Origin: a virus
Reading direction: 5' to 3' (one strand)
IMG/VR virus record: IMGVR_UViG_3300023223_000215
Span: 1 to 38,566 of that record
Length of the DNA stretch: 38,566 nt
Position 1 is the first letter of the stretch. Every line of letters starts with the position of its first letter. The notes beneath the pieces are model-generated. The model made no database searches, was not told where the DNA came from, and saw only the letters and a program-made list of their open reading frames with translations. The translations under genes were made by a program, and so were the position numbers. This document shows, in pieces, positions 1-5,938 of the stretch.

Positions 1-144
1 CTAACCCATCGCCTATAGGTATCAGGACTTATCGAATCAATTAGATCATTTCCATGTTGTCTTTCTAAGCATTCGTAAATGTATTCGTTATATAACTCTT
101 GAATAGAGACCCATCGTGGAGTTTTTTTAGATAAGGCCATATAT
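1..144. repeat. Terminal direct repeat, left copy
   Basis: These bases are identical to the last 144 bases of the window. With the gene that reads through the junction, this shows the molecule was assembled as a circle, with the overlap left in. It fits a circularly permuted, headful-packaged phage genome. It could also be a true short terminal redundancy; sequence alone does not separate the two. Confidence 0.95.
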
Positions 145-194
145 AGCCACTCGGTTCTAGCTTCCATCATGCGTTGCTTTTCTGGTTTATTCAT
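1..194 (-). CDS. Hypothetical protein, 5' part of a gene crossing the circular join (113 aa in total)
   Basis: On the minus strand an ATG at 194 opens a frame that runs to base 1 and continues, through the 144-bp overlap, from 38422 down to a TAG at 38275. The whole protein is 113 aa and starts MNKPEKQRMMEARTEWLYMA. The frame begins 2 nt after the stop of the 56-aa gene, so it is probably translationally coupled. A later in-frame ATG at 140 (95 aa) is possible but has no better ribosome site. The protein is basic, with a middle segment (SISPDTYRRWVRDIHFVEIM) that could be a helix-turn-helix. I do not recognise a family. Confidence 0.7.
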   Translation of the reverse strand, partial: MNKPEKQRMMEARTEWLYMALSKKTPRWVSIQELYNEYIYECLERQHGNDLIDSISPDTYRRWV

Positions 195-196
195 GA

Positions 197-367
197 CTAC
201 AAACCCGTGATTGCTATTTGCTTAGGAAGGCAATGCTTGTTTCTCCGTGCTACTTTTGTATAAAATCTAGCTATTGCTGCGCCGTCGACAATCGTGTAGC
301 CAGGATGATATTTAACAGTGATAACACCATTGCGTTGTAGCTTGCATTCGAAATTACCTATTTTCAT
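197..367 (-). CDS. Small basic protein, 56 aa
   Basis: The ATG at 367 overlaps the NinG stop as ATGA, and the frame ends with TAG at 197, two bases before the next ATG. The protein starts MKIGNFECKLQRNGVITVKY and ends in a basic tail. The tight overlap on both sides is the main support for it being real. It has no recognisable domain. It belongs to the leftward operon between the NinG gene and the lysis cassette. Confidence 0.65.
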   Translation of the reverse strand: MKIGNFECKLQRNGVITVKYHPGYTIVDGAAIARFYTKVARRNKHCLPKQIAITGL

Positions 368-987
368 TGCTCCAGCTCCCGAATAGTTTTGTTGTATCGC
401 TTTCTGTTAGCTATTAATTCTTCGCAAGTCCACTTTCTAACGGTATTCGTGTTATCGCAGTAATCAATAACAATTTGAGCAGCACTATTTCCAAATCTAA
501 CGATCAATCCTTTTTTGTATCCCATAGTGTTATGGGTTCCTGCTATATCACCGCTAAGCCGCATGTTGCACCTTTGGTTATGTTGCAAATACGTGTTATG
601 CGGATCGTATCTAAGGACGCTATTGTGTGTTGTCTTGAAATGGCCACAACACCACTGATCATTACCTAGAAGGCCTTGGCAGCTAATGCATCTAGGCGGC
701 AATTCTCTATCTGAATACCATTTCAATTCCTGCAACACTCTCATGCGATTAAAGACTTTTTGGGTTAATTTGTGCTGGTGCCGGACGTCGTTTCTTTTAA
801 GATTCTTCTTTGCCGCTGTGTGTTCTTTTTTCGCTTGTTGTTCTTTCTTCTTACGCAGCTTAACCGCTGCCCTATAACCATACTCTGTAGCGCAGCAGTA
901 GGTATGGAAGTTACCAGCAGGCGCGGTAAATCCAGGCGGCTTAGGGAATCGTGATTTACACCCAGTACATTTATAGGTGCTACCCAT
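364..987 (-). CDS. ninG: NinG-like recombination protein (Rap family)
   Basis: A 207-aa protein starting MGSTYKCTGCKSRFPKPP. The N-terminal CxxC and later Cys pairs, the long basic helix (about residues 40-75) and the C-terminal block with CISCQG, CGHFKTTH and NxxRCNMRLSGD match lambda NinG/Rap, a structure-specific endonuclease that acts at branched DNA in phage recombination. I chose the ATG at 987 because it overlaps the stop of the upstream zinc-ribbon gene by 8 nt. An upstream ATG at 1077 would place 90 nt inside that gene. It lies in the leftward early operon, as ninG lies in lambdoid nin regions. Confidence in the family is high. Confidence 0.85.
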   Translation of the reverse strand: MGSTYKCTGCKSRFPKPPGFTAPAGNFHTYCCATEYGYRAAVKLRKKKEQQAKKEHTAAKKNLKRNDVRHQHKLTQKVFNRMRVLQELKWYSDRELPPRCISCQGLLGNDQWCCGHFKTTHNSVLRYDPHNTYLQHNQRCNMRLSGDIAGTHNTMGYKKGLIVRFGNSAAQIVIDYCDNTNTVRKWTCEELIANRKRYNKTIRELEQ

Positions 988-1177
988 GTCTATTATTCCA
1001 TCTGTTGATGGCTGATTTTGCGTACATAAATGGCGCAGTAGAAAGTCCGCAAGAATTGCATGCAACTTCATATTCATTGTGTTTGGCGAACACGAACGTC
1101 AACACCTCACCATTCCCTTTTTGGCAGCATGGACAATGTAATATTTTAGGTTTTCTGGTATTATCTTTTGTAGGCAT
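980..1177 (-). CDS. Lar-like zinc-ribbon protein, 65 aa
   Basis: The sequence has CPCCQKGNG near residue 15 and ACNSCGLSTAP near residue 39, followed by AINRWNNR. This is the two-CxxC ribbon plus a W-N-R ending typical of Lar restriction-alleviation proteins, which modulate type I restriction in some hosts. A strong site, AAGGAG, lies 7 nt before the ATG. The stop overlaps the NinG start. Small ribbons of this type are common and the antirestriction role is not proven by sequence. A second Lar-like gene is at 13391. Confidence 0.7.
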   Translation of the reverse strand: MPTKDNTRKPKILHCPCCQKGNGEVLTFVFAKHNEYEVACNSCGLSTAPFMYAKSAINRWNNRHG

Positions 1178-1207
1178 CTTTGACTCCTTATAAGTCGATG
1201 ATGAGTA

Positions 1208-1234
1208 GGCGGGCGGGTTTCATTACTCCCCGCC
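1208..1234. other. GC-rich hairpin between DUF1367 and Lar-like genes
   Basis: GGCGGG and CCCGCC face each other across a 15-nt loop in the 74-bp gap between two leftward genes. There is no U-run on the leftward side, so it is not a classical terminator. It may stabilise or process the transcript. Confidence 0.4.
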
Positions 1235-1251
1235 GAATTTCCAGTATAGCA

Positions 1252-1680
1252 CTAGAACTCTAAAATTGAATTAATTTCTATTTCGTTTAAATCATCACCG
1301 TAATACCGGATAAAAGCGTTAATAACCCGGTTGAATAGATCTTTAAACTCTATCTCATCAAGGCGATCCCAGGCTATCGATTGAGGAAAATACAGCACCT
1401 TTCCCTTCTCGGTAACCACTTCATCAAAGAAACCCGCTTTCATCTGAATCACCTTTCTCCACACTTCAGGCTCATCGTAGAAATCCTGCATGTCAAAGCT
1501 CTGCTTAATGAATGCGAAGAAGCGCTTGTGGTTGCCTGGAGACCTGTTCTTGTGAATATCGGCCATTAACTCACCATAAGGGATCTTATCTGCATCATCC
1601 ATCACAGGGACGAATACAGGACCATTGTAGTTAGCCTGAATAGCATTCTGCATTGTCATCTTATGGAGTACGGTTTTCAT
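1252..1680 (-). CDS. DUF1367 family phage protein, 142 aa
   Basis: The central block SPGNHKRFFAFIKQSF, then EVWRKVIQMKAGFF and a final segment DRLDEIEFKDLFNRVINAFI, match the DUF1367 pattern seen in lambdoid phages near nin and recombination genes. The biochemical role is unknown. The ATG at 1680 overlaps the upstream stop as ATGA, which fixes the start and implies coupled translation. The protein is shorter than many members (about 190 aa), mainly at the N-terminus. Confidence 0.75.
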   Translation of the reverse strand: MKTVLHKMTMQNAIQANYNGPVFVPVMDDADKIPYGELMADIHKNRSPGNHKRFFAFIKQSFDMQDFYDEPEVWRKVIQMKAGFFDEVVTEKGKVLYFPQSIAWDRLDEIEFKDLFNRVINAFIRYYGDDLNEIEINSILEF

Positions 1681-1883
1681 TCTTCCAAGCTATCTGCAAA
1701 GTTTTTCAGGGATGCGTGAATGGTCAATACATCTTTGTTCGAGCCTTTTATGGTAAAGTCTCGCGTTATCCATCCTGACGACTCAATAAATTCAATATCC
1801 ATTCCTTTAAACTTGCATTGATTTAGAAAATCCCTGACTTGTCCGCACAGCATCCGACCTGCTGTAAATGTAATATTTGCCAT
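1677..1883 (-). CDS. Hypothetical protein, 68 aa
   Basis: The gene begins after AGGAGAG at a good distance and ends in the ATGA that starts the DUF1367 gene. The protein (MANITFTAGRMLCGQVRDFL) looks like a small alpha/beta fold with a segment ending in a TIKGSNKDVLTIHASL strand-turn-helix pattern. No family is recognised. Confidence 0.65.
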   Translation of the reverse strand: MANITFTAGRMLCGQVRDFLNQCKFKGMDIEFIESSGWITRDFTIKGSNKDVLTIHASLKNFADSLEE

Positions 1884-1900
1884 TTCTCTCTCCTATACGT

Positions 1901-2101
1901 CTAACTAAGTGTTGTAGCCATAACTCTTGCAAGCGCCCAAAACAATATAAAAGCGAATGCAGCTAATCCAAAAATAAATGTATTAATAACGGCCCATATC
2001 TTCAAACAATCAGTATATTTCATGCTTCCAGTGTGGATGAATGCAGGACCTCCACCGAATATATAAAAAAGACCAAGTATTAAATATGCCAAGTAATCCA
2101 C
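1901..2101 (-). CDS. Small membrane protein, 66 aa, GTG start
   Basis: There are two hydrophobic segments, about residues 3-22 (YLAYLILGLFYIFGGGPAF) and 35-62 (IWAVINTFIFGLAAFAFILF), joined by a short polar loop, which suggests an inner-membrane hairpin. The start is GTG, preceded by AGGAGAG, the same leader as the next gene. Function is unknown; its place in an early operon is typical of phage membrane morons. Confidence 0.65.
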   Translation of the reverse strand: MDYLAYLILGLFYIFGGGPAFIHTGSMKYTDCLKIWAVINTFIFGLAAFAFILFWALARVMATTLS

Positions 2102-2137
2102 TTTCTCTCTCCTATGTTCGATATCAGTGTTATAAAC

Positions 2138-2272
2138 CTAGATTAGTTTAATCTGTTTAGTTAAAACTAGAAGTGAACATAGTAGTGTGAAACCTATGGT
2201 AGTTTCCCAGCTCCCAGTATAAAAAGAGTAGCCATATGATCCTATTAAAAATGGTATCGCTGTAATTTTCAT
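2138..2272 (-). CDS. Small membrane protein, 44 aa
   Basis: ATG at 2272, TAG at 2138. The protein MKITAIPFLIGSYGYSFYTG is hydrophobic, with a second apolar stretch (TIGFTLLCSLLVL) before a basic end. An AGGAAA ribosome site lies just after the intrinsic terminator that closes the 396-aa gene, so expression depends on read-through or on a promoter I cannot see. No family is recognised. Confidence 0.5.
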   Translation of the reverse strand: MKITAIPFLIGSYGYSFYTGSWETTIGFTLLCSLLVLTKQIKLI

Positions 2273-2285
2273 AATAAAGTTTCCT

Positions 2286-2310
2286 AAAAAATGCCCCTCT
2301 TTCGAAGGGC
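2286..2310 (-). terminator. Leftward intrinsic terminator
   Basis: Read leftwards, a 7-bp stem (GCCCTTC/GAGGGGC, one G-T pair) closes a GAAA tetraloop and is followed by A and six T. It sits about 25 nt after the stop of the 396-aa gene. It probably attenuates rather than fully stops the leftward transcript, because NinG and lysis genes lie beyond it. Confidence 0.8.
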
Positions 2311-2335
2311 TAAGACCACCGAGACCTGGCGGAAA

Positions 2336-3526
2336 TTAATATTTAATCGATACGTTTTTTATCTCGCCATTGTGAATAGCCATAACTACCTTTTTTGCAT
2401 CCTCTTCAGATAGCTCGATTGCCATAAGCGACTCTTTTGCTTCCTTGCGAATCTTGCCAATATGCTTCTTGTTAGACTCGCGCTTAGCTTGCCTTTCTGA
2501 CTCCGCAACGCGTTCCTTCTCCTGCTTTCGCCTTTCCTCAAGCTCTTCAGACTCCCTGGCTTGTCTAGCGCTGTGTTCCTGCATTTTTGTTAGCTTTAGT
2601 AGTGCAGCAGCTTTTGCGCCCTCTGCCTGTTCGCGAAACTCTTCAAAAGATTCATCAATAATAATTTTCTCTTCAAGTTCATGAAACAGAAGGCCGTAGG
2701 AGTGAGGCTCGCCACCAATAAATCCATTACCGCAATCTATAATGTGCCTTATCATTCGCTCGTGATAATCAACGCGCCGCTTCTCTTTTTCAACCCTCTC
2801 CCTTTCCTCAGCTTCCTCTCGCTGCTTCACGGCTTCAGCTGCTTGATCGATTGCGCGTTGCTCAGCCTCTTTAGCTTCCCTGGCTTGGGCTTCGGCTTTC
2901 TCCGCTGCTTCCTTGCGTATAGCTTCGTCGCGATCCCTTTGATCTTGCTCGGCTTGCTTACGGCGAAGCTCTGCAAGTTCGGCGGCATCCTTCTCCTGTT
3001 TAAGCTTTTCAGCGAACATTGTTGACAGGGCTTTCCTTGATGCATCCCGAGCCTTTAATGCTTGCTCAGTATATTCAAAGAATTTAAGACACTCGTTAGC
3101 AATAAGATCCTCAAGCGCGATCTTTACCATGCTTGAATCGGCATCCTGCATAGCTTCTGGAAGCCCTCTCAGCTGCTGTACTTGAAGCTCAAGCTCTTCC
3201 TTTCGTGCCGCCTCGCGCTCTTTACGTAGGTTATCGAGCTGTTTATAGGCCTCTTTGTGAGGAAGCTGGAATCCCTCAAGTGCTGCGACAATGCTTTTAG
3301 CTTCGGCATCGATAAGCCTGCCGCGCTCCAAGGATTCAGACTTCAATTCCTTACGCTTCTTCTCGACACTGGTTAATATCTTTCCAACGTCGAGAGAGAT
3401 GCGCTTAGCCTTCTGATACCCTTCATCGGTGCTAGCGTCAGGTATATGGTTGCAAGCCTCTTTGACCTCGTCAACCTTCTCTCTGAACTCGTCGTATGCC
3501 GTTACTGTAATTAATTCGTTAGTCAT
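2336..3526 (-). CDS. Long coiled-coil protein, 396 aa, early region
   Basis: Residues 1-110 form a charged helical domain starting MTNELITVTAYDEFREKVDE. Residues about 165-255 are an almost unbroken K/E/R/A-rich coiled coil (QAEQDQRDRDEAIRKEAAEK). A compact segment with HIIDCGNGFIGGEPH follows, then a second coiled coil and a short C-terminal domain. The start has AAGGGAG at good spacing. Such proteins sit beside recombination or single-strand-binding genes in many phages; the N-terminal domain resembles proteins called DUF1351-like, but I am not sure. It lies 11 nt after the 121-aa gene, suggesting paired function in DNA metabolism. Confidence 0.65.
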   Translation of the reverse strand: MTNELITVTAYDEFREKVDEVKEACNHIPDASTDEGYQKAKRISLDVGKILTSVEKKRKELKSESLERGRLIDAEAKSIVAALEGFQLPHKEAYKQLDNLRKEREAARKEELELQVQQLRGLPEAMQDADSSMVKIALEDLIANECLKFFEYTEQALKARDASRKALSTMFAEKLKQEKDAAELAELRRKQAEQDQRDRDEAIRKEAAEKAEAQAREAKEAEQRAIDQAAEAVKQREEAEERERVEKEKRRVDYHERMIRHIIDCGNGFIGGEPHSYGLLFHELEEKIIIDESFEEFREQAEGAKAAALLKLTKMQEHSARQARESEELEERRKQEKERVAESERQAKRESNKKHIGKIRKEAKESLMAIELSEEDAKKVVMAIHNGEIKNVSIKY

Positions 3527-3537
3527 TTTTTACTCCC

Positions 3538-3903
3538 TTAAAAGTTCGTATCATCGTCTGTCGCAGCTTCCTGAAGAGGCATGTTGATCCTAATTGCATC
3601 AACCATGCCGTCGCCAAAAGTAACCTTAGTTGAGAATAGAAATATTTCCTTTCCCTTCCAGCTATCAGTATCCGGACCGTACACATGGCCTATCGTCATG
3701 GCGTTAGTTTTGTTTAGAATGAGGCCTTTTTCTTTACCGACAAAAGAGAGGCGAATCTTTTTTTGTTCCTTGCCGTCGTCGCCTTTAAATAGAACCTCCT
3801 CTATATCCATGATGGTAACTCTCGCCTGCTTTCCAGCAGGAAGATCACTAGCTTTCAATGCGTTTGTTGTTGACTGGTAATAAGTGTCGATATTAATACC
3901 CAT
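3538..3903 (-). CDS. Conserved early phage protein, 121 aa, possibly linked to DNA metabolism
   Basis: MGINIDTYYQSTTNALKASD leads into a beta-rich core with KKIRLSFVGKEKGLILNKTN, then GPDTDSWKGKEIFLFSTKV and VDAIRI. I recall this pattern (GKEKGLVLNKTNA plus TDDWIGK) from many phage genomes, usually next to recombinase, exonuclease or single-strand-binding genes. The fold may be OB-like, but that is inference. It has a GAGGT site before the ATG and lies just upstream of the coiled-coil gene. Confidence 0.65.
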   Translation of the reverse strand: MGINIDTYYQSTTNALKASDLPAGKQARVTIMDIEEVLFKGDDGKEQKKIRLSFVGKEKGLILNKTNAMTIGHVYGPDTDSWKGKEIFLFSTKVTFGDGMVDAIRINMPLQEAATDDDTNF

Positions 3904-3904
3904 T

Positions 3905-4081
3905 TTACTTACCTCTTTGTTGTGAGCGTTTTGGCTCGTTGCGTAATCCCATCTCGGTTAACATTGCTTCTGCATGATAGTGAGTAGAGTACCCATCGTT
4001 ATAGTCTTCTGACTTACCGGCTTTATGCGGTATTCCATCACGGCAATCTCTTTGCCCCTGTAGAAAATCATCGACGTTCAT
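3905..4081 (-). CDS. Small conserved-looking protein, 58 aa
   Basis: ATG at 4081 overlaps the end of the upstream gene by 14 nt, with AAGGGG as ribosome site, and TAA is at 3905, just before the next gene. The sequence MNVDDFLQGQRDCRDGIPHK continues with AGKSEDYNDGYSTHYHAEA. The pattern G-x-x-D-C-x-D-G-x-P-H and DYNxGY recurs in small phage proteins and faintly recalls ribosome-modulation-factor-like proteins; function is unknown. Confidence 0.65.
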   Translation of the reverse strand: MNVDDFLQGQRDCRDGIPHKAGKSEDYNDGYSTHYHAEAMLTEMGLRNEPKRSQQRGK

Positions 4082-4475
4082 TTAATTTCCCCTTATTTTG
4101 CTCTGCACATAAACGTATCTCTTCCGCGTAAACTTTATACTCGTGACTCCCTTCTTCATATCCGTTATTAACCTCGCCAGCCCAGTAGTCGATATTAGCT
4201 CTCTTAGCAACGTAGATGTCGAAAGGTTCTGTGACGCTGCTAAGGTAGCTTGGCGTGATATCCATCCTCACTAGACTTCCGACGACGACCTGCAATATAT
4301 GCTGATCATCGATATCGTCCACCCATGTAATATCCACAGTTTGGTTACTTGCTGTTGTCGAGCAGACTTCCCGGCCGCCGTGTTCATCTTCTAGATGCAA
4401 ACGAAGATTTTCCATGCTAAGCGCCGAGAAATCGTTACCGCCACCCGCTGTGTATCTAGCCATAAATATTTTCAT
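4068..4475 (-). CDS. Hypothetical protein, 135 aa
   Basis: I place the start at the ATG at 4475 (MKIFMARYTAGGGNDFSALS), preceded by a GGGAAA site. A GTG at 4523 would add 16 residues but runs through a palindrome. The N-terminus looks like a compact beta/alpha domain. The C-terminal part (YEEGSHEYKVYAEEIRLCAE) is helical. No family is recognised. It is the first gene after a 200-bp spacer rich in inverted repeats. Confidence 0.6.
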   Translation of the reverse strand: MKIFMARYTAGGGNDFSALSMENLRLHLEDEHGGREVCSTTASNQTVDITWVDDIDDQHILQVVVGSLVRMDITPSYLSSVTEPFDIYVAKRANIDYWAGEVNNGYEEGSHEYKVYAEEIRLCAEQNKGKLNERR

Positions 4476-4505
4476 TTCAATTTCCCAATAGTCTCTACCA
4501 ACAAA

Positions 4506-4521
4506 GCCCAAATTAATGGGC
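4506..4521. promoter_or_regulatory. 16-bp palindrome, copy 1
   Basis: GCCCAAATTAATGGGC has matching 5-nt arms (GCCCA/TGGGC) around AATTAA. A sister copy with the same core is at 4647. It may be an operator or an RNA hairpin in the leftward leader. Confidence 0.45.
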
Positions 4522-4523
4522 AC

Positions 4524-4684
4524 TAACGTGTGGTTAGATTTGGACAGATGACTACAACATGATGCAACCCTTTTCCGCTTAATCGGCCCCTTGGGGATGA
4601 TATATTTTCCTATTCTGAATTGGGGTTAAACCCCTTCACCTACACAGCCCCAATTAAGGGGCGAATAGTTGAGACCTTAAAGGG
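4524..4684. other. Intergenic spacer with repeated GC-box inverted repeats
   Basis: No gene was found. Besides the two 16-bp palindromes the spacer holds CCCCTTGGGG (around 4590) and GGGGTTAAACCCC (around 4622). In RNA these can form alternative hairpins. No convincing promoter is visible on the leftward strand. Confidence 0.5.
4647..4662. promoter_or_regulatory. 16-bp palindrome, copy 2
   Basis: GCCCCAATTAAGGGGC has 5-nt arms GCCCC/GGGGC and the same AATTAA core as the copy at 4506, 141 bp away. The arms differ by compensating changes, so symmetry is kept while sequence varies. Confidence 0.45.
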
Positions 4685-4698
4685 TTATGCGATAACCC
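4682..4698 (-). other. Hairpin over the 3' end of the 63-aa gene
   Basis: GGGTTAT and ATAACCC pair around a 3-nt loop, covering the last codons and stop at 4685. It is followed leftwards by TTTAAGG, so it is at best a weak terminator. Confidence 0.4.
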
Positions 4699-4876
4699 AT
4701 GTAATTCCTCCGAGTCTACGTGTAAACATTCCCTTAGATGATATAACCGAGGAACCAACGTAGCGGACGCCGCCCATAATTTTCTCATGTGTGGCGTGAT
4801 CAATAATCCACTGCTTGTAAGAATTTAGACGACCAGTGTGGCGATTACGGTTTGATCTAAGTGCTTTCTTTTTCAT
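4685..4876 (-). CDS. Small basic protein, 63 aa
   Basis: MKKKALRSNRNRHTGRLNSY is very basic and may bind nucleic acid; the second half (VGSSVISSKGMFTRRLGG) is beta-like. An AAGGAAT site lies 8 nt before the ATG. It is the second gene of the leftward operon. No family is recognised. Confidence 0.6.
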   Translation of the reverse strand: MKKKALRSNRNRHTGRLNSYKQWIIDHATHEKIMGGVRYVGSSVISSKGMFTRRLGGITWVIA

Positions 4877-4912
4877 AGTCTTATTCCTTGCGTGTGTTTG
4901 TTTAAGTTGTAA

Positions 4913-5224
4913 TCAGCCCTGCCTATTATGCCGCTCAGCCGGACCCTTCTTGCCTTCAGCAACATAGCCTTCTGAATATTTAGGTGCATCCATAAGAGGC
5001 TTTTTGCCAATTACATCAACGCGACTGACATCAAACCAGTAAGCATCATATAGACTGCCATCCTTTTGCATGCCAGTGGGCTTAATGCTGTACTGAATAC
5101 ATCCATAAAGATCTAAGTTTAAACTATCTATAACGCCCTTAAATCCAGTAATTTTGTCCTTGGCCTCAAATCCAAGTTTGCCAATGTGATTCATAACTAC
5201 AGCTGCTTCATCGTAAGTATTCAT
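4913..5224 (-). CDS. Conserved phage protein, 103 aa, first gene of the leftward operon
   Basis: Start chosen at the ATG at 5224 (MNTYDEAAVVMNHIGKLGFE) because GGAG lies 6 nt before it. An ATG 12 nt upstream has no site. The stretch AKDKITGFKGVIDSLNLDLY with GCIQYSIKP and a C-terminal EGKKGPAERHNRQG is a pattern I know from many tailed phages, where the protein is uncharacterised and often early. The gene begins about 23 nt after the predicted start of the leftward transcript. Confidence 0.7.
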   Translation of the reverse strand: MNTYDEAAVVMNHIGKLGFEAKDKITGFKGVIDSLNLDLYGCIQYSIKPTGMQKDGSLYDAYWFDVSRVDVIGKKPLMDAPKYSEGYVAEGKKGPAERHNRQG

Positions 5225-5253
5225 TTTTTTCTCCATTTGTTTAAGTTGTATCT

Positions 5254-5282
5254 AATATAATCTATCAAAGCAATCGTGTAAA
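5254..5282 (-). promoter_or_regulatory. Leftward early promoter
   Basis: Read leftwards: TTTACA (5282-5277), 17-nt spacer, TATATT (5259-5254). Both hexamers are close to the sigma70 consensus. The -35 box lies within one arm of the inverted repeat at 5276-5296. It drives the leftward operon of early, NinG and probably lysis genes. Confidence 0.8.
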
Positions 5283-5296
5283 GTTTTATTTTACAC
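5276..5296. promoter_or_regulatory. Inverted repeat carrying both -35 boxes (candidate operator)
   Basis: GTGTAAA, 7-nt spacer, TTTACAC. Each arm contains the -35 box of one of two divergent promoters. A dimeric protein bound here would control both directions at once. The product of the first rightward gene (5360) is a natural candidate. Confidence 0.6.
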
Positions 5297-5318
5297 CAAT
5301 TTAATATAGTGCTACTAT
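5290..5318 (+). promoter_or_regulatory. Rightward early promoter
   Basis: TTTACA (5290-5295), 17-nt spacer, TACTAT (5313-5318). It is the mirror partner of the leftward promoter. The predicted transcript start near 5325 rules out the upstream start codon at 5309 and supports the ATG at 5360. Confidence 0.8.
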
Positions 5319-5359
5319 ACAAGGCATCAAGACAATATAACTGTATAGGAATAATTAAT

Positions 5360-5551
5360 ATGCAAAGCCGTAGCTTAGACAAGTTTAAAGAAGATGAAGG
5401 GGTAGAAAAGACCCTGAGTATTTTAGATTGCAGCAGAATGTCACTGTGGAATAGGATTGATAGTGGGCTGTGGAGAATTACCGAAACTGACGACGGGCAC
5501 TATGAGGTGTGGAGAACAGAATTAAAGCGGAGGGTATTGATCGATGAATAA
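5360..5551 (+). CDS. Putative small DNA-binding regulator, 63 aa
   Basis: MQSRSLDKFKEDEGVEKTLS followed by ILDCSRMSLWNRIDSGLWRI and a DDGHYEVWRTE end. The order helix, turn, recognition helix (SRMSLWNRIDSG) and a short beta wing resembles MerR/excisionase-like winged helix domains. It is the first gene of the rightward transcript, next to a symmetrical operator, which is where Cro-like regulators sit. The start is the ATG at 5360 with TAGGA 10 nt before. DNA binding is inferred from sequence pattern and position only. Confidence 0.6.
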   Translation: MQSRSLDKFKEDEGVEKTLSILDCSRMSLWNRIDSGLWRITETDDGHYEVWRTELKRRVLIDE

Positions 5552-5675
5552 TTTTACAATTGATGACTATACTGTTTTAGCAATTCTATGGATCGGTATT
5601 TCATCCGGCTGGATTAGTGCTTTAGTCATTAGAGCGTGGGTTAACAGAGAAATTATAAAAGGGTGGTTTAAATGA
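5544..5675 (+). CDS. Small membrane protein, 43 aa
   Basis: ATG at 5544 overlaps the previous stop by 8 nt, GGAGG lies 10 nt before, and TGA overlaps the next ATG as ATGA. MNNFTIDDYTVLAILWIGIS continues with SGWISALVIRAWV and a basic tail: one membrane helix, N-out/C-in by the positive-inside rule. Function unknown. Confidence 0.65.
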   Translation: MNNFTIDDYTVLAILWIGISSGWISALVIRAWVNREIIKGWFK

Positions 5676-5938
5676 AAAATGCAGATTCACCGGCGATGCC
5701 GCAATCAGTATCACACAGTTCTTATGATGGGCAGATTACCGCCAGCTATGATTTTGAGGGAGGGGAGGGCCTAACAAAACGTGAACACTTTGCGGCTATG
5801 GCATTAAATACTATTCTTAATAGTTACAACCCATATGAATCTGGTGACTTTGACTCTAGCGAATGGGATGTGACCGCAAAGAATGCCGTAGGCTTGGCAG
5901 ACGCTTTGCTAAAGGCTTTGGAGAATAGTGATGTCTAG
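5672..5938 (+). CDS. Conserved phage protein ending in ADALLKAL, 88 aa
   Basis: MKNADSPAMPQSVSHSSYDG, then GLTKREHFAAMALNTILNSY and a C-terminal helix AKNAVGLADALLKALENSDV. This layout (short disordered start, G-L-T/S-K-R-E, A-D-A-L-L near the end) is a widespread uncharacterised phage family. The start overlaps the previous gene as ATGA. The ending is nearly repeated at the end of the HNH gene that follows, which suggests a second family copy was disrupted there. Confidence 0.65.
   Translation: MKNADSPAMPQSVSHSSYDGQITASYDFEGGEGLTKREHFAAMALNTILNSYNPYESGDFDSSEWDVTAKNAVGLADALLKALENSDV

Noticed and set aside
2445-3025. Rightward frames rich in Ser, Leu, Cys and Phe opposite the coiled-coil gene
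   Set aside because: The antisense of Lys/Glu/Arg-rich repeats always gives such composition; no start signals.
5309-5359. Upstream start of the first rightward gene at 5309
   Set aside because: It lies inside the promoter (-10 at 5313-5318), before the predicted transcript start.
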